A stretch of DNA of 33,396 nucleotides, taken from Bigelowiella natans CCMP2755. Lineage: Eukaryota; Cercozoa; Chlorarachniophyceae. The position numbers were made by a program, and so were the translations under genes. Below the pieces are notes generated by a model. The model worked only from the letters and a program-made list of their open reading frames with translations. It ran no database searches and had not been told where the DNA came from. Below, piece by piece: positions 22,774 to 33,134 of the stretch (its first letter is position 1; each line of letters opens with the position of its first letter). The DNA lies in contig ADNK01000622.1 in NCBI GenBank assembly GCA_000320545.1, positions 1 to 33,396 on the forward strand, given 5' to 3'.

Positions 22774-23355
22774 TTGTTGTGCGCTGGTGCGAACGGATCG
22801 GTTGCATGCGATGGTGCACCTGTGTCTCAACAGCAGCTTGAGGAGACGATCGATGTGGCCACAAACAATGAAGAGCTCCTCAGCTCCATCCTGCTGGCCT
22901 GCTGCACGTGTGCATGCACAGCACCTCAGATCCATCACTGCGGCACGTTGACCGATCAGCGTCACCCACTCCGAAGCACACAGCTTGCGCGCCTTGACAA
23001 TGAGAACAACAAGGACGATCGATGGCCCGGCTGCATGCGAATGGTCAAAATGCTGCGTCGCATCATGCATCGCACAATGCCTGTTGTCATGCAGACAGAG
23101 CAAGTTCAGACAATCATCAATGGCAACATCAGCATGCCAACTCCCATGCGTGACAGCAGCAGTCAACACAATGTTTGGCTGACACTTGCACGTTTGGCGA
23201 GACTGCTGCATTCATGGCCATTGACCAGCAGCCACGTTGATCACATCACGAAGGGCATGGAACCCATCAAGGAAATTCGTCAGTCGGCTTGCCACCTTCA
23301 CGTCGAGCAAACTGAGGCCAAGAAGGCTGCTGCTGCCGCGAAGAAGGAAAGATGA
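22774..23355 (+). pseudogene. Longest open frame of island 2 (about 193 codons), frameshifted tail
   Basis: It is open from after a TGA at 22753 to a TGA at 23355, without a clear ATG at its start (first ATGs are internal). Codons strongly prefer C or G at the third position. Segments include QQQLEETIDVATNNEELLSS and LTLARLARLLHSW, and the end is Lys/Ala rich. The next frame reads MKQDRLKKRRQRR then TAA immediately across the stop, continuing the same Lys/Arg-rich character. A single indel near 23345 therefore probably truncated the protein. There is no recognised domain. It could be a capsid-, gag- or replication-associated remnant, but I have no evidence for any of these. Confidence 0.4.
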
Positions 23356-23747
23356 AGCAAGATCGCTTGAAGAAGCGCCGCCAGCGCCGCTAAGCGACTT
23401 CTTGCCGTGCACTGATCAACACCAGAATGGAAAAATGGGCTGCTTTCTGTCTTCATGTCCCTACTGCACTGTGGACATGGAGACGATCTTGCCATGTTGT
23501 GGTTTGATGCAGCATTGCATCGTTACAAAACAATTTTTCCTTCATCTCAGCGTCGTAACGTGCTTCTGCTGGGCCCAGTACCCGCAGAATCCCTGGTCGA
23601 TCCTCCATCCGCAATGGAATCTCTTACCCTCTGCGTGTGGTTAGTGCACAAACATACAATCACACGTACACACAAACTGACGCATGTGTCAACACGCAAA
23701 TTGGATAAAACCACAAGAAATAAATTCTGTATATCATTTCTTATGTT

Positions 23748-26354
23748 TTAGCTGGCATCTACTGATATCAAATCCTCTGTCGATTCTTCATCCTGAGGTA
23801 GGTACCATGAAATACTTAAATCATAAATTCCATTTACTACGATAAAGAATTGATGACAGTAATACCTCGCTTGTTGCCGTTGTCAGTGAATCCTGCCTTC
23901 CATGTGGTGCCACCTTGGGTAGTAGATTGATAATAACATTTAGAACATTGACAGCAACAGCAGAAGCAATATCATCATTATCATCATCATCATCCTCCTT
24001 CATTTACCGAAAGTTGTTCTTGCGTTCTTGCTCCTCCATAGACTATTCTATAAGGGCGACCAAACTTGGGATCCTAAATGAGAAAATGTGATCAGTGGAG
24101 AAGAGCAATGTCGTAGTTCCTTTTGTATTGCTGATAATATATCGAAGAACAAATATTTACAAGTCCCCTCCCTGCTCCCTCTCCTCCTATATTTAGAACC
24201 TCCTTAATCAATCAATCATCACCCTGTTGTAGTCTGGCTTGATACAGCTAAAGAAGCCACCTGTCGTCGTTACCGTAGTAGCAGTAGCAGAACGCAACAA
24301 CATCATTTATTCGAAGTAATTGTCCTTTTTTTTACTCATATGCGGCCGATAATCTCACTACTATGCGTTTGAAGAATAATCCTGCACGACGGTATTTTTA
24401 GAGTGCATGTCCGCCAATAACATAACAACAACAATTTTTCAATATTCCATGGGCAATGGGTCGTCATCATCACAACTACTACTAATAATACGACAATATT
24501 ACACGAATTGACCAAGTATTAACGATGTCAACAACCTGTAGATGCAGGTTTCACGCAAGCAGAACCAGCAGGACAGCAATACAAGCCTTGTTCCTGAGTA
24601 GTAGAGTAGGAAGTAGTAGTTGTAAGAAATAGTTGTCACAGTTATATTGTAGTACCACAGCTCCAACCAACCAACCAACCAGGATTGGCTTAAGATTGAT
24701 GAGTAGGAGAGAGACAGATTACTAATGATAACTAAAACTATATTTTAATTTGGCGATTTGAGTGTTTACTCGCATTGGTGAGCATGAAAGTGAGAATGGC
24801 ATCTCTTCATCATCTTCGTTGCATATAGTACATACCCCGCAGCACACCCCATTCGGCACGGTGCATGTCCGGGAGTTGCAAACGACATTATGATGTGAAG
24901 GGGGAGGAGGAGAAGGAGGAGAAGGATGGCCAGGGCCAACTTCATCACTTGTTAAAACTGTGTTGCTGCTGTCTGGAGTTGAAGATGATCTTCTCATGAT
25001 ACCTAAACAGTAGTTAAAAACACAGTGGCGGCGCCTTCTTCATTTATCGTCATAAAGAATCAGTAGTGTTTGTTTTTCATTGGTTACTACCACGAGAGTC
25101 TTGAATTATGTCGTCAGTCCTTTCTTTGATCGCTGATCTTGCTGCTACCTGCTGTTCTCCTCTTTTTGGCGAGGAAGCAGGAAAATTTTTATCCGCACCT
25201 AACTTGCTGCTTGGGAAATGATTCCGAGAAGTGTTGTTTGAGAATGACGTGCTATTCAGGATGAGCCCTCCATTAATTGATGTGTTTCCACCTTTAATTT
25301 ATGTGTTTGGAAATTAAATGGATAGGTTATCTACAATTGAACACCACTTAATATATAAGCACCATGGTTGCAACTCTGGAGGAATCGAGGCCCACTGTCT
25401 TGATTAGATTCGTGGCAGTCATCAACATGGCGATGAAGGCGCTTATGATTGTTGTGCCGATGTCTTTGAGAATGACGATGATGAATGCATAAGTAAGTCA
25501 ATTTCTCCACCCCTTCCTGTATAGGGTTGAAATCATGATTCAAGTGAATAACGTGTAATGGAATATCATAGTTTTGCCGCAAAGGACAGAGTAATTCATT
25601 ATTTTTGCTTGATTGTATGGAATATTGGAGGAAAAGTGCATTAAATTTCACATAGTATATGTGTTTATATACTCTGATTTTTTGCTCTTCTACCAAAAGC
25701 TCACAAATTCTATCATGACCGTAGCTTGTGAGAAGCATTGCGATCCTCTCCTACAGCAAAAGTTTCCTCCGTCGCAGCACGTCGCGCCATCAAATTGGCA
25801 GAATGTGGTGGTGCTGCTGCCTTGAACATCATCAGTACCGCCACTGCATTGTGTCATGCCCTCTTCCTTGGTCGCAGCTGCCTGGTGGACTCTTAATCCT
25901 AAGGCATATGCCTGAAATTCTGCATCAGACTCTATCTCAAAAAATTCGGGTGAATTATTCAGATAAAGGCGGCGGTGTGCTTTCCGGAAGCGTAATTGAT
26001 CAACACCCTCGTGTTGCTGCTGTCTTCCTCCATCTGGTAATATTGTGTCGTTTTGTATCCATTTTGTGACACGAATTGATGTGTTTTTTGATGCAGGAGA
26101 TAGGTGTTTTTGGCCCATTTTCCCAACTTCCTTCTCATTGGTTACGGAAGCAGTAGCCACAACAATGGCCAACAAGCTGAAGATAATTCCCCTTTTTATG
26201 AATTATATTGATCTATTCAAAGATAGCTCATATTCTTTGTTGATATAGCTTGGCAACATTCATAAATGAGCACGAAAAAAATCATATATGCGGTGATAAC
26301 AACACACCTGCTACTGAACGCGAGAACTGTTTCTGGCCCCAACCCAAGCTTCAT
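23748..26354 (-). CDS. Granulin-like cysteine-rich, probably secreted protein
   Basis: Exons: 26354-26308, 26191-25694, 25607-25363, 25291-25091, 25002-24836, 24593-24536, a weak exon near 24397, 24073-24008, 23913-23866, 23792-23748 (TAA). Phases agree at each well-defined junction, and split codons give Arg, Cys and Gly. The product is about 460 residues. The N-terminus MKLGLGPETVLAFSS is followed by GIIFSLLAIVVATAS, a signal peptide or signal anchor. Two cysteine clusters, GATCCDGGNFCCRRGSQCF (residues about 150-170) and NGVCCG followed by YCCPAGSACV, carry the CC-CC spacing of granulin domains, which are disulfide-stapled extracellular or lysosomal modules. Between them is a His-rich segment. 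The C-terminus is acidic. Granulin membership is inferred from spacing only, and the 12-Cys pattern is incomplete. It is divergent from the TAF5 gene. Confidence 0.65.
25412..25489 (-). other. His-rich segment flanked by Cys in the granulin-like protein
   Basis: The exon 25607-25363 encodes CIHHRHSQRHRHNNHKRLHR followed by HVDDCHE, with about ten His in 26 residues bracketed by Cys. Such clusters commonly bind Zn, Cu or Ni ions (inference). If the exon were not spliced at 25363, the protein would end at a TAG at 25331, 10 codons further on. Confidence 0.5.
25734..25848 (-). other. First cysteine cluster (granulin-like)
   Basis: Within exon 26191-25694: a Cys in EGMTQCSGG, then FCQFDGATCCDGGNFCCRRG and SQCF. 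Paired CC residues six apart are the hallmark spacing of granulins. Two further Cys follow after the splice, the first made by the split codon TG/C. Confidence 0.55.
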
Positions 26355-27001
26355 TGTTTGAATCTTGAAAAAAAAATTCTGTTATTTTAGTAGCGCACAT
26401 CACATCCAGAAAATCACCTGAAGAAGTCCGCACTGAAGAAGATCGATGTTGGATGACTCCAATAATGTAACCACCACTTACGATCGCAGCGAACTCTAAA
26501 CACGAGAGCTCATTGTCATCACTATCGCAGCGGGAGTTTGAAAATTCAAATCTACCGCGAATTGGCTGGAGGCCGACATTTTAAGGAAGCAGAAACTAGT
26601 ATAAATCGCCTGTATCGGATTAGGATTTTTCGTGTAGGAGTAGATATATTGCAAAAAAGCGTAAGTAAGACACAAAGATTATTATTATTCATATTGTTAT
26701 TATTACCGGTGATATACCACAGCTAATATCACACAATAATAAAATGCAGACGAAGAAGTAGAAAATATGCAGCTACTAGAAAACTATTATTGGGATTAGA
26801 GACAGATCTAGATGTTTCTACAACATATTTTGTTCTACGATAGTATGCATCTTTTGGAGTAGAAATGTCCCTGGTTATGTTGTCGCAATGTAAATTAGAA
26901 GGGGAAAACATGTGAAAACATGTGCTTGAAGAAGAAAGACAAGGGATTAGAAAGTCCGGCACCTCATCGCCCCCCGGCCAAATAGGCGAGCACCTAACAA
27001 T
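26355..27001. promoter_or_regulatory. Divergent intergenic region (granulin-like gene / TAF5)
   Basis: About 650 bases separate the two start codons, so promoters for both genes probably lie here. It contains no long microsatellite. An open frame at 26538-26726 on plus has no splice or family support. I see no clear TATA box or other element. Confidence 0.4.
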
Positions 27002-28567
27002 ATGAGCTATAATCCACATCGGTACCACCAGTACCAGCTACAAAGGATGTTATCTTCCAAGGAACCTGACCAGGATACTGTTGATTCGCTTCTAATCCAG
27101 TAAGAATGAACTTTCTTCACGAATCCAATGCCTGCTTCACGAATAATGGAGCGTTGCCGGGCTTTTGACTTCGAAATCATCTGCATTTCAATTTACATTT
27201 TCAATATCGTATTACATCTTGGAAACCTTGCGGTGAATGGGAGTTATTATCGTAGTTGTTCGAAATTCATTTTGGTTTTCTTTAACGATATACCACGGAT
27301 GTAGTACGTAGTGTTAAGCAGCCCTTTCTTTAATAATGTGTTGCGAGTAACAAACAAAGGGGGATGGTTATCGATACAAAAATTATAGTGATGATAATGA
27401 TGACGACGAAATGCACGACTTATTTCACTTTCTTACGGAGATGTAATAGTAAAAATTAATGTTGGGGTTGCTGCTGTTCCTGCTTCTGCCCTCTTCTCCC
27501 TCTCACCTGCTTATTACTTGTTGCAAGGTATATGCGCGGGAGGGGTTTCACGGCATCTTTAGAAGCATTCAAATCGGAGTCTAAAACAAGCGATCTGGTG
27601 CTGCATCGAATGATTTTATTATTAGTAGTACGGTTAAATATAAATAATCGTTCTATTTGAAGTTGTGAGAGGGGGGGCAAGGGTGGAACTGTATTTTTTT
27701 TGCGTTTGTGGAAGCATTGATTTACAAGATTAGGATATCAATAAGTCTCTCTCCTTATCATAAGCTATATTATCCAACAGATCGGTGATATAACGCTTGA
27801 TGCTCACACAAATGTCTCAAATATCATAAATCCATTTCGGAGAGAAGAGTCTTCTCCATCGGTAGTATCTGCCTTAAAATTATTATTATTAATGTTATTA
27901 TTTTTTTTGTTATCAATGTACGTATGTTATTCGATCTATCTTCGACACTCTAATAATAGCTCTGCTCTTTTAAACTTCTTGTGTGTTCTTTCCCACTATT
28001 ACTCTTTCTCCTCCTTCGTAGCACTATGTCGAGGCGTATCGAAAACTACAGGCGTGGATTGAAACCTCCATCGATATTTATCGTTATGAGATGCAAGTCA
28101 GAAGAAGAAAAAGAAGAAGAAGAACAAGAAGAAGAAGAAGAAGAGACATATCTTAATCATAATTCGCAAATGAGTTGTGTTGTTACGTGAAATAATTGAA
28201 GCTTGTTACTATCTTATATAGAAAATTCTGTGGCCACTTCTTGTGCACGTATTTCTTGATATGGTGCAGAAGAATTTCATCCACCAGGTGTCAAATGAGT
28301 AGTAGTAATCGTAGTAGTAATAGCAGTAGTTATACTCAGATCAGACCTATCAATGATGACCAACTCATTCATCGTCAAATTATTATTGCGGTGCTACTAT
28401 ATATGTACTCTTCTCACAGGCACAGAAGCTTATGGAGGCGAATATTCGCGTTTTTAAGAAGAAACACGTCCAGGAGATCACGTAAGATGATAAGCTGAGA
28501 ATATGATGAGATTGCGTAAGAAGGCAATATGATGATGATGATGATGATGATGATGATATCACAGCCC

Positions 28568-28604
<37 letters not shown>

Positions 28605-29503
28605 GAGTGATGACATGGTAGTAGGGTAGTAAGTATTTGCTCATTATTATTACTATTTTCTCAGAAAGCTACAGCAAATCTCATCACAGGCGGATTTGAA
28701 GACTAACTCTATGGCGAAGTAAGTCGTAGTTGTGTCATAATCATCACATGATGATGATTTGTCCTCACATATGAAAAACCAAGAATGTCGTTGTCGTAAA
28801 ATGTACCGTTACAGTGAAATATTGTAGGTCTGCTGATTGATATGTGCGTGTGATTTGACGTGTATTATTATTTGTGGATTGTGTGATAATGATGTTAATG
28901 ATTCTGATGATGATGATGATAAGGATGATGGTGATAATGATGGAAATAGGTACTTTCTCGAAAAAAAGACGAAAGTGACGATGTCTCAGTTCTCCCATCA
29001 ATTACTTTTCTCGTTTCTAGAGCAATCAAGGTATTATTAAAGTTGATGATGATGCAGTGGTAACATCACATTCAAGCACAATACAGATGTATATCACAAC
29101 AACCTAAATATTTATTAACTAGAATTGTTTCTTCGCTGAATCTTGCTTCTTCTTCTTCTCCTTCTTCTGTTGTTCTTATTGAAGCTTCATGCTGCTTTTG
29201 CGGCTGCTGAATGAGCACGTCCAAATCTCTGCCACAACACGGGCGCCATTATCAAGAAAAGACATAGACGCTCTCCCAAAACAAGAGACGAATCAAATGG
29301 AGGAGGAGGATAAACTCAATCAAGAGAAATTCGAGTAATAATATGATAAATATTGTCGTAGCCTGTTTCCAGCTGTTAGATTAAAACAGCATCATCATCA
29401 TTATCATCATCAGCAGCAGCAATAGCAGCAGAAATACCTATGTGGTGTTGTACGTATGCATATACAGCAGGGCAGGTGATGAGAATATATCAACGATTTA
29501 TAT

Positions 29504-29546
<43 letters not shown>

Positions 29547-31198
29547 CTTCCCCCTCTCTCAGGTTTTGGGGCGCTCTTCCTGCAGAGAATGAGTTGCATT
29601 CCATAGCATTAGCGAAGGTAGTAGAAGTAGTAGTAGTAGTTAAAGTACAACCAGTTGAAAGAATTTATCGACGAGTAAGAATAAGACTTAGCATACTGCC
29701 ACAAGTGAAGAAATTGAATGATATTTCTCGACTAGTATGTTGATGATTTAAGTTAAAAGCAATTCTGTCATCATGAATGACAAAGATGATAGATATGTAG
29801 CGTAGTTTGAAAGCATGAAAGAACACACAACAACAGCATCATCGTCCTCATCATCATCGTCATCTATTACAAGTGGGGAGCAACGAAGTAGCAAAGAAGG
29901 AATCAAACAAGAACAGTTATAGAATGCAGTTACTTAGTTAGCAAGACATGGTGGTGATGGTGATGATGAGGATGATGATATTGATTATGTGCTTCAGGGT
30001 TTTGGTGGTATATTACAACCTGGAATAAGCCTTGGAGGAGGAGGAGATAGTAGCAGCATGTCGTCCTCGTCACAGCAGCTTCTTGTCGCACCACAACCAA
30101 TGACTATACCACCGGTTAGAAGAAGAAGAATAGATGATGATGATGATGATGTTGTTGTTGTTATTACTAGTGATAATACTGAGCATTATTATGATCATGA
30201 ATACTAATGAACCTCTCCTCTTCTTCCTTTGGAAAATGACGATTCTTCGTCTCTATTGGCTGCTCACTCTACCACTGCTACTACTCGCCATTATGATAAT
30301 GATGATGATGATATACTACATGGACATCATATAATAATGGACAACATATTATATTCAATAAGCATGCGGATTCCGTACCATATCCATGATAATAATAATA
30401 ATAATAATCATCATCATCATCATTGTTGTTGTTGTTGTTTACAATTTCCAGGACAAAGCCGTTCCAATACCGGACATGAAAGAAAGGTCTACTGCTGCTG
30501 CAGCTACTGCTACGACTGCTACTACTATTACTGAGTGCTGCTACGAGCACTGAATGATACAGTGATGATGTTATTATTACTACTACTACTACTGCTGCTA
30601 TTACTACCACTACAAGTATGAGTACCCTTACAAATACAAAGTAGCAGTACTGCTACTAAACCAACACGACAACAGCATCTACCTACTATATCATAGTAGT
30701 ACGTAGTAGTAGTAGTAGTAATAATAGTGTTGGCAATAAAACACGTAGTAATGTTAGTAGTAGTAGTAGTAGTAATAAATAGTAGTGGTGTGAGAGAAGA
30801 AGAAGAGTGAAGAACGATCGATTGTAATAACATCATCATCGAGATATGTATATTATATATGTATATATCGTAATAAGAACGTGTTGCATCATATATATTC
30901 TTGAACAAACAGAGAAAAGCAGAAGAGACTGAAGGACCTCCAAGTAGTAGTTGTAGTAGTAGTTGAAGTAGTAGTTGTTGTTTCATTATCGTGTGTCGTC
31001 ACACAAGCAACACTCCTCCTCCTCCTCCTCCTCCTCCTCCTCCTCCCCAATGAGGAGGAAGGACCACCTAATAGATATATTTATATGTTGTGATAATAAC
31101 AAGATCTCATCATTGGATTAATTGATATTACTAATAAATAAGTTAGCCAGCATAGAAGAAGCAGCCATCATCACACAACACTTATGATTGACCACATT

Positions 31199-31229
<31 letters not shown>

Positions 31230-31795
31230 CTGATATCCTCTACCTCCAAATATAGGCTCGCATTAAATTGGGAGCTCCCAATGGTGGTGGGGGGATTATG
31301 CCCTCAATCTGCATGTAATTAATAATTGGAAGAAAAAGAAAAAGAAGAAGAAGGGCAAATTCCAACAACAGCAACAACAACAACAACAACAGCATTGTTA
31401 AGTAGTGTGCATGTTGTATGGCAAGAAACAACATCGTATGTTATGTTACGTTATATTATGTCACTCAGGATCTTCTGCTGCTCTTGTTGTCCCCCTCCTT
31501 CTTTTTTTTCCCTTCTTCTTCTTCTTATTGCCTTAGCACGCTAGTAGTAGTACTACTACTACTTTTAAACTACCTGCATAATAACCCTACCACTACTACT
31601 ACTACTACTGCTACTACTGCTAGGTACACCCTTCTCAACGCAGAATCATCAACCTCGATTTGCATATCTCGCGACGTTAGTAGTTGTACTAGTTATAGTT
31701 ATAATAGTAGTATTCGTAGTGTGTACCACTAGCAGTGCTAAAGTCTATTTTTTCATCTTCCTCCTCCTCCTCCTCCTCATCCTACATGCATAATT

Positions 31796-31832
<37 letters not shown>

Positions 31833-31937
31833 GTGTTTACCATTGTTTACCTTAATGCACGTCATCTTGTCTCGTCTTTTCTTGTCTTACTACTACTGCT
31901 ACTACTACTATTATGATACACGATGGTGTGATTATCC

Positions 31938-31971
<34 letters not shown>

Positions 31972-32170
31972 CATAACAACCAACCAACCAACCAACCAAA
32001 AGGCGTCATTGGTAGCCAGTGGATTTGGTGATTCTACGGTCAAAATGTGGAATCTTGAAAAGGTTGTTATGATGATGAGAAGTGAGGAGGAGGAGGAGGT
32101 GGATAAGCAGACAGAACAACCATAGTAGAAGATTATGATGCCGATAATGATACTGCTGATGATGATATGG

Positions 32171-32206
<36 letters not shown>

Positions 32207-32422
32207 ATGATGATGAAGATGATGATGATGAAAAGGCCCGTTCATACGCTCGTAGCTGGTCAATGGAGGATAAGAAGAAGAAGAAGAAAGCTGCAGCTTC
32301 GTTGTCGTCATCATCATCAGCAGCAGCAGCAATGGTGCTGGATGGCAGCACCAGTAGTAGTAACAGTAATGGAGTTGGTGCGGAAATCGATCCGAGTTTG
32401 ATGAGAGATGTTAAATTGAAAG

Positions 32423-32456
<34 letters not shown>

Positions 32457-32559
32457 CACATCGTCGTCCTCTACTACATCATCATCCTTCGTCGGGGGCA
32501 GTAGAAGAGCCATAAGCAAACAAGAGATAGATGGAACTTGGCCGCTTTATAAAAAGCTG

Positions 32560-32590
<31 letters not shown>

Positions 32591-33095
32591 CAGTAGTAGC
32601 AGCAGTAGTAGCAGCAGTAGTAGTAATGAGTCGTCTGTAATTCTACCAAGATACCCTACCTAGTAGCATGTTCTGTTTAAGATTATCATGATGATGATGA
32701 TGAGCTGGTCGTTTAACAGGTGGGACATCGAGGTCCTGTATTTTGTGCTGATTTCTCGCATGATAAAGAGTTCTTGCTGACTGGGTCGCAGGTATTCGTA
32801 GACGTGGTGGTACTAGTGGTAGTGTAGTTGCTGTTGTCGTTGTAGCAGTAGTAAGTAGTAGTAAGTAGTAGTAGTACGACTACCTGTGATCACGATGAAA
32901 CTGCTGCTGCTTCTTCTTCTTCTTCCATAGTGGATGATAATGTCTCTCGTCGTGATGATGATGATTCTTCTTCTTCTTCTTCTTCTTCTTCTTCTTCCCA
33001 AGGATTGCACCATTCGACTCTGGAATACAGAGACAGCTTTGAGTCTTGCTTCTTACCGGGTATGTACGTACTACTACTACCTGCTGCTGCTGCTG

Positions 33096-33134
<39 letters not shown>

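Larger units (their letters stand above)
21240..23640 (+). mobile_element. Island 2: GC-richer, microsatellite-free foreign or mobile DNA
   Basis: About 2.4 kb with no simple-repeat array. It has numerous GCATGC, CACGTG and TTGTGC words, and long uninterrupted frames without host-like splice sites. Plus-strand frames at 21294-21513, 21918-22100, 22153-22488 and 22774-23355 have mostly C/G-ended codons and are separated by stops or frameshifts, as in a decayed element. No terminal inverted repeat, long terminal repeat, poly-A tail or known catalytic motif was found by eye, so I cannot classify it. A foreign (viral or transposon) origin is an inference from codon use and repeat absence. Confidence 0.5.

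Noticed and set aside
22747-23211. 154-codon minus-strand frame in island 2
   Set aside because: It is the shadow of the plus frame, which has the stronger C/G-ended codon signature.
27006-27181. Minus-strand open frame opposite TAF5 exon 1, protein-like (ends VDYSSYC)
   Set aside because: The plus-strand exon here joins in phase to a clear LisH exon and then the full TAF5 domain order. The opposite frame has no partner exons.
29640-29674. Possible extra TAF5 exon (LKYNQLKEFIDE)
   Set aside because: Its end phase does not fit the next exon, while 29617 joins 29998 directly in phase.
30134-30986. Poly-Met, poly-Leu, poly-Ser and poly-Tyr frames on both strands
   Set aside because: They are direct translations of trinucleotide arrays in TAF5 introns.
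32167-32235. YIYIYI / Asp-rich N-terminal extension of the TAF5 insertion exon
   Set aside because: It translates an (AT)n and GAT array. No 3' splice site upstream restores the frame, whereas AG at 32234-32235 does.
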